This document shows positions 17,185 to 24,742 of a DNA stretch of 64,000 nucleotides, piece after piece. A program made the position numbers and the translations under genes. Source of the stretch: Bacteroidota bacterium (GTDB lineage Bacteria > Bacteroidota > Bacteroidia > UBA4408); contig CAUJCU010000016.1 of assembly GCA_963169745.1 (NCBI GenBank), positions 50,554 through 114,553 on the forward strand, written 5' to 3'. Position 1 is the stretch's first letter. The number at the start of each line of letters is the position of its first letter. Below the pieces are notes generated by a model, which made no database searches, had not been told where the DNA came from, and worked only from the letters and a program-made list of their open reading frames with translations.

Positions 17185-18069
17185 TTGAACAAATATTATA
17201 CCGCTGCACTTTCAGCATTTGTTATTTGGGGGTTTATAGGGCTTTTATTAAGGCCTTTGCACATATATGCTTCGTTAGATATTTTATTTTATCGGGTACT
17301 TTTTAGTGCTGCAATTATTGCGGTAATGGTGTTTATTTTTAGCCCCAAGCAAGTAAAACGTAATATTAAGCTATTTAAAGAATTAGATAAACCATTACAG
17401 AAACAAACTTTGATAAACACTTTGGGTGGAGGTTTATTATTAACCTTTAATTGGTTTTTCTTTATATATGTTATGAATCACATCAGTATAAAAGCGGCAT
17501 CTTATGCTTATATAATTTGTCCGGTTATTACCACCGTGCTTGCATTTTTTATTCTTAAAGAAAAACTTAGCCAAGTGCAATGGATTGCTGTAAGCATTAG
17601 TTTGGTAAGTTGTCTTATTTTGGCCTTCAGCAACCTAAACGATTTAATTTTTAGCCTAATTGTTGCAACCTCTTACGCACTCTATTTGGTTACACAACGA
17701 AATAATGAATATCTCGAAAAACTTTTTATTCTGGCCCTGCAATTGGTTTTTGCAGCACTTTGCACACTTCCATTTTTCCCATTCTTTGTAAGTGGAACAG
17801 TACTTCCATTTTCGTTTTTTGTAAGTATAACCATTCTTGCCTTACTTTTTACAATACTTCCGCTTTGGCTTAATTTATACGCATTAATTGGTGTAAATTC
17901 TTCCACAATGGGGGTTTTATTGTATATTAACCCCTTGCTTAACTTTATACTGGCGGTAGTTGTTTTTGATGAAAAAACTAATGCTCTTCAAGTAGCTGGT
18001 TACACAACTATCTTATTAAGTGTTTTTGTTTTTAATTATGAAAAAATAAGTTCACTAGTAAAGAAATAA
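17185..18069 (+). CDS. EamA/RarD-type drug-metabolite transporter permease
   Basis: 294 residues with about ten predicted membrane helices, beginning at once (KYYTAALSAFVIWGFIGLLL) and containing two EamA-like halves (for example ISIKAASYAYIICPVI and FFILKEKL; MGVLLYINPLLNFILAV). Closest in style to RarD proteins. The substrate is unknown; family members export amino acids or small metabolites. The start is TTG at 17185: no ATG fits without cutting the first helix, and a promoter box sits just upstream. It is convergent with the M20 gene, 9 bp apart. Confidence 0.85.
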   Translation: MNKYYTAALSAFVIWGFIGLLLRPLHIYASLDILFYRVLFSAAIIAVMVFIFSPKQVKRNIKLFKELDKPLQKQTLINTLGGGLLLTFNWFFFIYVMNHISIKAASYAYIICPVITTVLAFFILKEKLSQVQWIAVSISLVSCLILAFSNLNDLIFSLIVATSYALYLVTQRNNEYLEKLFILALQLVFAALCTLPFFPFFVSGTVLPFSFFVSITILALLFTILPLWLNLYALIGVNSSTMGVLLYINPLLNFILAVVVFDEKTNALQVAGYTTILLSVFVFNYEKISSLVKK

Positions 18070-18078
18070 AACAAGTGC

Positions 18079-19281
18079 TTAACCCATTAATCTAATAGCC
18101 ATAGCAGCCATTAGCCCCGGTGCAAATTGCAACACATCTTCGTCTATATTAAAACTAGAGTGATGCACATTGTAGTGAGTATTTTTTTTTGAATTTCCAG
18201 TTCCTAAACGATAAAAGCAAACCGGTTTTAACTGGCTGTAATAGGCAAAATCTTCAGCAGTCATACGATAGCTAATGTCCTGAATATTTTCTTCTCCTAG
18301 AAACAAACCTGCCTCTTGCCGACAAAGTTCAGTAACCATTTCATCATTAACCAAACAAGGGTATCCATAATGTATATCAACCTCACAAGAACCTCCCATA
18401 CTTTGAGCCATATTATGGCATAAATTGGTTATTATTTCATGTGCTCTTTTTCGCCAGGTTTCATCTAGAGAACGAAATGTACCAGCTATTTTTACTTCAT
18501 TTGGAATAACGTTAGTTGCGCCAAGTCCTTCTATTTTTCCAAATGCTAATACAGTTGGAATGTCTTTATCATTTTCGTTTTTTTCAATCATAAAAAAACG
18601 ATTTAGTGCTGTAAGTATGGCAGCGGCAATCAGCAGCGGGTTGTTATAAGTATGAGGCATAGCTGCGTGTCCTCCTTTGCCTTGAACAATTAAATATATT
18701 TCATCGGTAGAAGCCATAAATAATCCTTTTTTAAAACCCACTTTACCGCTATCAATTTGTGGCGTAACATGTTGAGCAATTAAAATGTCAACCTCAGGTT
18801 GTTCTAACACTCCTTCTTTAATTAAAACAGAGGCCCCTCCCGGAAGCAGCTCCTCTCCGGGTTGGAAAATAAACTTTACGTTTCCCTCCAGTTGGTCTTT
18901 TATCTGAAACAATATTTTTGCCGCTGTTAGCAATGAAGCGGTATGTACATCATGGCCACAAGCATGCATAACACCCTTTATTTTTGACTGATAGGAAACA
19001 TCTGTGGCTTCGGTAATGGGCAAAGCATCTAAATCGGCACGTAACCCGATAGTTTTCTTTTTTTGCTGGTGTGTATGCAGCATGGCAACAACACCGGTTT
19101 TCCCAATTCTGTTTACTTCTGTAAAGCCTATTTCATAAAGTTTTTTTTCAATAAAATCTGCTGTTTGAAATTCTTGAAATGACAGTTCCGGATATTGATG
19201 CAATTGATGTCTGTAAGCTTTAGTTTCATCAAAATACTTTAATGATAGCTTTTTGATATGGTCTCGAAGTTCTGACTTCAT
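18079..19281 (-). CDS. M20 family amidohydrolase / peptidase (M20D-like)
   Basis: 400 residues. Metal-binding motifs of the M20D group: HACGHDVHT (residues 106-114), QPGEELLPGG, and IAQHVTP. A dimerisation insert follows (STDEIYLIVQGKGGHAAMPH), and a late His (THYNVHHSSF) is present. Such enzymes hydrolyse N-acyl amino acids or IAA- and hippurate-type amides; the substrate here is unknown. No signal peptide, so probably cytosolic. Its ATG overlaps the stop of the TauE-like gene by 4 bp (ATGA), which indicates translational coupling. Confidence 0.92.
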   Translation of the reverse strand: MKSELRDHIKKLSLKYFDETKAYRHQLHQYPELSFQEFQTADFIEKKLYEIGFTEVNRIGKTGVVAMLHTHQQKKKTIGLRADLDALPITEATDVSYQSKIKGVMHACGHDVHTASLLTAAKILFQIKDQLEGNVKFIFQPGEELLPGGASVLIKEGVLEQPEVDILIAQHVTPQIDSGKVGFKKGLFMASTDEIYLIVQGKGGHAAMPHTYNNPLLIAAAILTALNRFFMIEKNENDKDIPTVLAFGKIEGLGATNVIPNEVKIAGTFRSLDETWRKRAHEIITNLCHNMAQSMGGSCEVDIHYGYPCLVNDEMVTELCRQEAGLFLGEENIQDISYRMTAEDFAYYSQLKPVCFYRLGTGNSKKNTHYNVHHSSFNIDEDVLQFAPGLMAAMAIRLMG

Positions 19282-19646
19282 TTTCCAAAAATCATTTTAA
19301 GAGATATCAGTAAAAACACCAATCCAAATACTTTTGTAATTATTGTTTTGTCCATGTTTAATGCCATTTTAGAACCAAAATAGCTACCTATAATAAAAGT
19401 AAGGGCAATAACAGCAGCTGTTTTCATTTCTACATGGCCTTTATTGTGATAGTTTAATACTCCTAAAATTCCGATTGGGAATAAAAACATAAAAAGAGTA
19501 GTTCCTTGAGCTGTGTGCTGATTAAATCCTAAAAAATAAACCAACATGGGAACAATTATAATGCCACCGCCTATACCTACTAATCCACTTAATAGTCCGG
19601 CTGCTATGCCAATCAACAGTAAAATTAAAATTTGATTTAAGGTCAT
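19278..19646 (-). CDS. half-size TauE/SafE (TSUP) family membrane protein
   Basis: 122 residues, four predicted helices, with the TSUP signature GLLSGLVGIGGGIIIVPML near the start. Classical TauE/SafE proteins contain two such halves (about 250 aa), so this one would have to act as a dimer. One-repeat forms are known in the family. It is sandwiched by overlaps: 1 bp with the upstream TolB/BamA-like gene and 4 bp with the M20 gene, so the three are tightly coupled. The transported anion is unknown. Confidence 0.85.
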   Translation of the reverse strand: MTLNQILILLLIGIAAGLLSGLVGIGGGIIIVPMLVYFLGFNQHTAQGTTLFMFLFPIGILGVLNYHNKGHVEMKTAAVIALTFIIGSYFGSKMALNMDKTIITKVFGLVFLLISLKMIFGK

Positions 19647-22600
19647 TAAAAATCTAGTGCTAATGATACGTAAAAAATTCGGGGCTTAACTTCATTATCA
19701 TCAATTCCCCAAGCCCAATCGGCTCTTACAAAGTAACCCAATATTTTACTACGTACTCCCCACCCGTAACCGGCAACCAGAGGTTCCTGTTCTCGCTGTA
19801 TGGTTACAGTAACCGGATTTTGATAAATGGTTTGGATGTTGAAAGCATTTTTTTGTGAATATGGAGAATTTCCTGTCCAAGCTGTACCCACATCACCAAA
19901 AGCAATAAGTTGAAAGCAATTAAAAAACTCATTTTTAATAGGACGGTTGAACAGGTAGGAGAATATAGGCCAGCGTACTTCTGAATTGATAACAGCAAAA
20001 CTGCTTCCATTTCTAATGTTTTGTGAAAAACCACGCAAATTAGAAGCTAAAGCCTGATAGGCGTAATTTTGACTTTGCGAAACAGGAACTTCGGTGTTGA
20101 AGGTTGGGTTAGAACCAAAGTTTAGCCAATTATCAACACTACCTAAATAATAAACTAATTTTTGTGTGCCTCCGCTCATACTTGCGGCAAATCGATTAGC
20201 CCAAATTAAATTACGATGTATTTTAATATAGTGCCTGAAATCAAGCCCGGCAACAAGCATATTTTTTTGCATATCATCTACCCGATTGTAATATTCGGCA
20301 AATATTTTATAACGTGTGCCCGACAGTACATTAACACCTAAACTTCGGGTATTATCATATACAAATTCTAAACGATCGTAAATCCAATATTCAAACTCCG
20401 GTTTCTTTTGCATATTATTAAAGTCGGAAGATAAATAAGTGCTCTTATCGATGCGCCCGGCTACTGAATTTCGAAGTGAAGCTATTTCATTAAATGGGTA
20501 TTTGATGCTGTAACGGATTTGGTGCGAAAGCTGCTTAGGTACTCCAAATGCATTACTTACAGGAAAGCTTTGACGGTAAAACAACCATTGTTTATCCAAA
20601 CGTCCTTTACGGTTTTCAGTACTGATAAAAGCTTCATTACTTTTAAAATCAAAACCTAATTTAAAACCACCCACTATTCTATAATCTTCAAAAACATCGC
20701 TTGCCCCAATTTTAATTAACCCATTAATACCCGGATTAAATATAACCGCACCTCCAGTATATTTCTGGTATCCTGTGTTTAAAAATGTGTTATCAAACTG
20801 GGTTACTAACTGATCTATAGCATATGTTCTTAGATAGGTTCTTTGTTTGGGTATAGTAAAGGCAGGCTCTGTAACGCCTATGCCTATTTTAGCAATTTCA
20901 AAGTTTTTCACACTTAATGTATCAGGAAGCTTCTTAGTAGAGGGCTTAAGTGAATCTTTTTTCTCATTATCAAAAATATAGGCTGCTATATCAACACTTC
21001 CCGGTTTGTTCATATCTGGCTTTAAGCTGTTGTCCGGAATTTTAACAGCTTCTACTGTTTTAATTGATACGGGTATAGGCAGTGCCGAGCTCTTATCTTC
21101 TTGGGGCTTTGTATTTGAGTTTTCAGTATCAGCTGCGTTTGCAAGCTCGTCAAAGGGTTTAAGTTGGGTAGTTAGGAGTTTATATTTTCCTTGATGTAAG
21201 AAAATCTCTGAAACTTTATCGGAGCCTTCGGCTACATCTTGCATAAGAATACTTCTTGAATTTAAACCAGCTTGTTTTGTAAGGGCAAAATAGCGGTAAT
21301 GTTCGGTAGTGTCCACATAACTTATAGCACTGTCAAAACGAGCCACATAGCGTTGTATAGTAAAATCTTTTTCGCCTAAAAAAGTAATGTAGTTTTTATG
21401 GTATGCATAAGGACTTGACTCGTCAATTTTAGGGGTATTGGTAACTCTTCGCAAAACTTTTGCTTTGTTCTTAAAATCATATAAAAACAAATCATTCTTA
21501 TTTTTTAATTGTTGATAAAATAATTTCCCATCGGTTCGCAAGGTGTCATCAACTCTATTTGAAGCAAAAATAATTTGAAGCCCTCCGTTTATAAAGTGTG
21601 GGTTCAAATCATCATATAAATCTTTTGTTATTTGTTCCGTAAAATTAGAGGCAAGGTTATACACAAAAATATCGGTTTGCCCTTTTTGAACAGCACTCAT
21701 TACAAGAGTTTTACCATCGGGGGCATAGCTAAAATCCAGTATTTTTTCAAAATTGTATAGGGGTGGTCGCTTTTCAATTTTTTGAGTTTCGACATTAAAA
21801 TAATTTAAGTTTACCTCACCCTTTTTCTCATAAACAAAAGTAAGTAGTTGTGATGATGGGTGCCAAGCTATTACAGGATAAGAGTAATCATTTATACGGT
21901 TTAGTTTTTTTTCGGCCTTATAAATTCTTTTTAGTTTTTTCTTTTCAGTTTCATACACAAAAAGCTTAATTTGTCCCATTTCGTTAGTTACAAAAGCAGC
22001 GTGTTTGCCATTAGGGCTTAATTTAAACTGGCTATAAATTCTGCTTTTCTTGGTTTTTTCAATTATTGCCTCATGCGCATAAGGTATAGGCTCTATGGCC
22101 GGATTAGGACGATATTTATTCAAATAATACTTTTTCCAATCTTTATCTAAATTTTGTAACGATGAGCCTAAAACAAAAGTGAAGCCACTCTCAATATTAT
22201 GACTTATTTTGGTCATATAAATTATATTGGGAATAACGGCTGCACCATACACTTCTGATATATAGTTCCATACAGCCTGTCCGGCATACTCGGCATCTTT
22301 TCCGCTTAAACGGTTTATGTTTCGGAATTTATTGTTTAATATTTTGTCTTTTATGATATTGTCAATTTGAGCATCCCAATTGCAGGCCATATATGAGAAT
22401 AAACCCTTGGTGTACCATTCGGGAAGATTAAGAAGTGCTGCGTTTTTTAAAATATCTTTCCAGTTACCGCCATAAAGCATTTGATTAAAGAGCACCTCAG
22501 CCAAGCCGGCTCTAATTTGTTTCTCTAAATCTTTATGATTGCCTTCGTAATAAATGCTAATTTTTGATCCGGCTAATTTATTATTACCTCCTAAATTAAA

Positions 22601-22954
22601 TGCGGGATCTGTACTTAAGCCAATATTACTTAATCTAAAGTCTGACTGTTTGTTGTAAACTATTAATTGAATGCGTGAGTCGAGCTGGAAATCATAATAA
22701 TCTTCTATCTCTTTTAAGTTCTTATGTGCCGATTCGGAAATATAGGCAGCAAGTTCACGACCGTTTTTATAAAAATAAGTGTCAAATTTTTCAAAGCGAA
22801 AATACTCCCACTTAAAGGGGGTGTATTGAATCCGGTTTTTTCCAAAGTCCATTTGTGTCCCATAATAAAACTGGGCACTTAATTGATTTGTAAGAAAAAT
22901 AAAACCTATAAAAGATAAGTAAAATATAAAATATTTATTTTTTTTCAAAAGCAC
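19646..22954 (-). CDS. TolB-like propeller fused to BamA/TamA-like outer-membrane barrel
   Basis: 1102 residues from a GTG at 22954 (a TTG at 22948 is equally possible). Signal peptide about 8-27 (ending NQLSAQ). Region 45-260 resembles a peptidase-MA/gluzincin fold, but the expected HExxH is replaced by GLAEVLFNQ (149-158) and the WxxEG motif reads WYTKG (180-184). A TolB/PD40-like propeller follows (about 300-560), then a low-complexity linker (about 610-700), then a surface-antigen (Omp85-like) barrel (about 720-1102) with NLRGFSQNIRNG, AFGDVGTAWTG and a final aromatic strand. Likely an outer-membrane protein with a large periplasmic or surface part. Function not assigned. Confidence 0.75.
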   Translation of the reverse strand: MLLKKNKYFIFYLSFIGFIFLTNQLSAQFYYGTQMDFGKNRIQYTPFKWEYFRFEKFDTYFYKNGRELAAYISESAHKNLKEIEDYYDFQLDSRIQLIVYNKQSDFRLSNIGLSTDPAFNLGGNNKLAGSKISIYYEGNHKDLEKQIRAGLAEVLFNQMLYGGNWKDILKNAALLNLPEWYTKGLFSYMACNWDAQIDNIIKDKILNNKFRNINRLSGKDAEYAGQAVWNYISEVYGAAVIPNIIYMTKISHNIESGFTFVLGSSLQNLDKDWKKYYLNKYRPNPAIEPIPYAHEAIIEKTKKSRIYSQFKLSPNGKHAAFVTNEMGQIKLFVYETEKKKLKRIYKAEKKLNRINDYSYPVIAWHPSSQLLTFVYEKKGEVNLNYFNVETQKIEKRPPLYNFEKILDFSYAPDGKTLVMSAVQKGQTDIFVYNLASNFTEQITKDLYDDLNPHFINGGLQIIFASNRVDDTLRTDGKLFYQQLKNKNDLFLYDFKNKAKVLRRVTNTPKIDESSPYAYHKNYITFLGEKDFTIQRYVARFDSAISYVDTTEHYRYFALTKQAGLNSRSILMQDVAEGSDKVSEIFLHQGKYKLLTTQLKPFDELANAADTENSNTKPQEDKSSALPIPVSIKTVEAVKIPDNSLKPDMNKPGSVDIAAYIFDNEKKDSLKPSTKKLPDTLSVKNFEIAKIGIGVTEPAFTIPKQRTYLRTYAIDQLVTQFDNTFLNTGYQKYTGGAVIFNPGINGLIKIGASDVFEDYRIVGGFKLGFDFKSNEAFISTENRKGRLDKQWLFYRQSFPVSNAFGVPKQLSHQIRYSIKYPFNEIASLRNSVAGRIDKSTYLSSDFNNMQKKPEFEYWIYDRLEFVYDNTRSLGVNVLSGTRYKIFAEYYNRVDDMQKNMLVAGLDFRHYIKIHRNLIWANRFAASMSGGTQKLVYYLGSVDNWLNFGSNPTFNTEVPVSQSQNYAYQALASNLRGFSQNIRNGSSFAVINSEVRWPIFSYLFNRPIKNEFFNCFQLIAFGDVGTAWTGNSPYSQKNAFNIQTIYQNPVTVTIQREQEPLVAGYGWGVRSKILGYFVRADWAWGIDDNEVKPRIFYVSLALDF

Positions 22955-23092
22955 AAATTATAATTTGGCTAAATTAAACATAATCTAAAACTTCGACTAA
23001 TTACTTTTTAATTTTTGAAAAATTTACACTCTAGAAGTAAACAAATTTTTACTTATTAATGACTAAGAAGTAATTCTCAGTGTGTATAAAAC

Positions 23093-23123
23093 AAAAAAAC
23101 TGCCTCTAAAGGGCAGTTTTTTT
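23093..23123 (-). terminator. Rho-independent terminator after the small lipoprotein pair
   Basis: Stem ACTGCC / GGCAGT with loop of about 6-7 nt, flanked by A7 and T7, just 3' of the lipoprotein gene ending at 23148. It could act on both strands. Confidence 0.8.
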
Positions 23124-23147
23124 GTTTTTAAAAACGCATGCTGCTAA

Positions 23148-23402
23148 TTATTTCTTTACGGCAGCCTTTGCCATAGAATCAGCCGCTAAAGAATCTGCTT
23201 TAGCTTTCTCAAGAGCTTGGATAGAATCTTGAATGGCCTGGGCCTTTTGGGCTACCAACTCCATTTGAAGGGCTTCTAAATTTGCTATTGAGTCGGCTAT
23301 TTCTTTATCCTTTTTAGCTTTCTCTTCGGCACTAGGACCGCAGGCAACTATAAACATAGCCGAAAGAAGTACAAGTGTTGAAAATGATTTTTTCATATTC
23401 AT
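23148..23402 (-). CDS. small Ala/Lys/Glu/Asp-rich lipoprotein
   Basis: 84 residues. Lipoprotein signal with lipobox IVAC (Cys21), then GPSAEEKAKKDKEIADSI and a helical, charged, coiled-coil-like tail with repeats of the type KADSLAADS. It begins 3 bp after the stop of a related gene and shares CGPSAEE and QAIQDSI with it, so the pair looks like a tandem duplication. Envelope-anchored helix proteins like this can be Lpp-like spacers, but no function is known. Confidence 0.75.
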   Translation of the reverse strand: MNMKKSFSTLVLLSAMFIVACGPSAEEKAKKDKEIADSIANLEALQMELVAQKAQAIQDSIQALEKAKADSLAADSMAKAAVKK

Positions 23403-23405
23403 GAA

Positions 23406-23780
23406 CTATTTTCTTCCTGCAGCTCCGGTTTTGTTAGGCTGCTCATTTGTATTTCCTCTACCTCCGGCACCAGTTTGGTTTACACCTGGCGTTGGTTTCT
23501 TAGTTTCCACTTTTGGCTTTGGTTTTGAGCCACCTTTTTTCTTGGCAGCTTCTTCGGCAGCAGCAATTGAATCTTGAATAGCTTTTTCGGCAGCTGCTTT
23601 AATAGAATCTTGAATGGCTTGTTGTTTAGCCTGTTCAATTACAGCTAAAGAGTCGGCAGTTACCTTTGCTATAGAATCTAAGCGTGCTGCTTCTTTCTTG
23701 GCAATCTCTTCAGCGCTTGGGCCACATGAAACAATTAAAAATGTTGCTGCAACAGCAACAGTGTAAATTACTTTTTTCAT
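23406..23780 (-). CDS. small lipoprotein with helical repeats and Gly-rich tail (paralogue of next gene)
   Basis: 124 residues. Lipobox IVSC (Cys19), then GPSAEEIAKKEA, a helix with two copies of AIQDSI (near 55 and 67), a Lys/Pro linker (KPKPKVETKKPTP) and a Gly/Asn-rich end (GAGGRGN.., GAAGRK). Transcribed from a -7 box 31 bp upstream, and forms an operon with the shorter paralogue downstream. Function unknown. Confidence 0.75.
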   Translation of the reverse strand: MKKVIYTVAVAATFLIVSCGPSAEEIAKKEAARLDSIAKVTADSLAVIEQAKQQAIQDSIKAAAEKAIQDSIAAAEEAAKKKGGSKPKPKVETKKPTPGVNQTGAGGRGNTNEQPNKTGAAGRK

Positions 23781-23810
23781 TTTAGTTTGGATTTTATTTT
23801 AATTTTGAGA

Positions 23811-23818
23811 CAAAAGTA
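23811..23818 (-). promoter_or_regulatory. -7 promoter element for the lipoprotein pair
   Basis: Minus-strand TACTTTTG matches TAnnTTTG, 31 bp upstream of the ATG at 23780. Confidence 0.55.
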
Positions 23819-23985
23819 TAAAAAAAAATATTCTGCATATAATTAAGCTAAATTTTTTAATGCACTGATATGCAATTAATTAATAATACACTTGGGGTTC
23901 AATTGTCACTATGCAACCCTTTTTTTTAAGTCAAATTGTATTGAAGTATTGAAAACAAAGTTTTTTAAATATTAAATTTTAGATT

Positions 23986-23993
23986 TATCTTTG
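23986..23993 (+). promoter_or_regulatory. -7 promoter element for the DUF5011 lipoprotein
   Basis: TATCTTTG matches TAnnTTTG, 25 bp before the ATG at 24019; upstream is T-rich without a clear TTTG at -33. Confidence 0.55.
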
Positions 23994-24018
23994 CAGCAAT
24001 TTTTAAAAAACAAAACAC

Positions 24019-24672
24019 ATGAAAAAACAAATTTTATCCTCTGCTGCAGCTTTATTTTTGACTTCAGCAATTGTATTAACTGGTTGTAAAAAAGAAGACA
24101 CTAATGCTCCTACCATTACTCTTAAAGGAGATGCAGAAATGGTAATATATCTTAACGATACTTATACCGAGCCAGGTGCTACAGCTACTGACCTTGATGG
24201 AAAAGATAAAGAAAGCGATGTTTCTTCAAAAATTGTAATTTCAGGAACTGTTGACAAAACTAAAGCCGGTGCCTACACCATTACTTATAACGTTACTGAT
24301 GATGCCGGAAATGCTGCAAGTGAAGTTAAAAGAACTGTAAAAGTTAAACAAAAAGCTTCAACCATTACCGGCTCGTATTCTACTACCGAGTCGTGCAACT
24401 TTGGTAATGTAGGTGCTTATTCATGCAGCATTACTACAGGAACAACAGGAGACCTTTCTGTAGTTTTATCTAACTTTGGTAACTACCAAACTACTGTTAA
24501 TATACCCGCTACACTATCTGGTGATTTTAATGAAAAAATTACCCTTGAATCTGGTACCTATGCTGGTTTAACAATGTCCGGATCGGGAACTATTGAACCT
24601 AATGGTAAAAAAATTACTATTTCATACACTGCCGGTACTGACAACTGTACTGCAACATGGAATAAACAATAA
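24019..24672 (+). CDS. DUF5011 (Ig-like) domain lipoprotein
   Basis: 217 residues. Lipoprotein signal with Cys23 (VLTGCKKED). Residues about 30-115 form a DUF5011/bacterial Ig-like domain: YLNDTYTEPGATATDLDG, then GAYTITYNVTDDAGN. The C-terminal half (about 118-217) is a beta-rich Thr/Ser/Gly region without a recognised family (TITGSYSTTESCNFG, CTATWNKQ). Surface or periplasmic attachment is likely; function unknown. Own promoter and strong terminator make it a single-gene unit. Confidence 0.85.
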   Translation: MKKQILSSAAALFLTSAIVLTGCKKEDTNAPTITLKGDAEMVIYLNDTYTEPGATATDLDGKDKESDVSSKIVISGTVDKTKAGAYTITYNVTDDAGNAASEVKRTVKVKQKASTITGSYSTTESCNFGNVGAYSCSITTGTTGDLSVVLSNFGNYQTTVNIPATLSGDFNEKITLESGTYAGLTMSGSGTIEPNGKKITISYTAGTDNCTATWNKQ

Positions 24673-24683
24673 TTTACACCCAT

Positions 24684-24718
24684 AAAAAAAAGCCGCCTAT
24701 AGGCGGCTTTTTTTTTGC
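24684..24718 (+). terminator. Rho-independent terminator
   Basis: Stem AGCCGCC / GGCGGCT with a TATA-type centre at 24691-24707, A-rich before and T9 after. It ends the DUF5011 lipoprotein transcript, only 25 bp before the next ATG at 24743. Confidence 0.92.
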
Positions 24719-24742
24719 CTTTTTTTTACGGTTATTTGAAGC

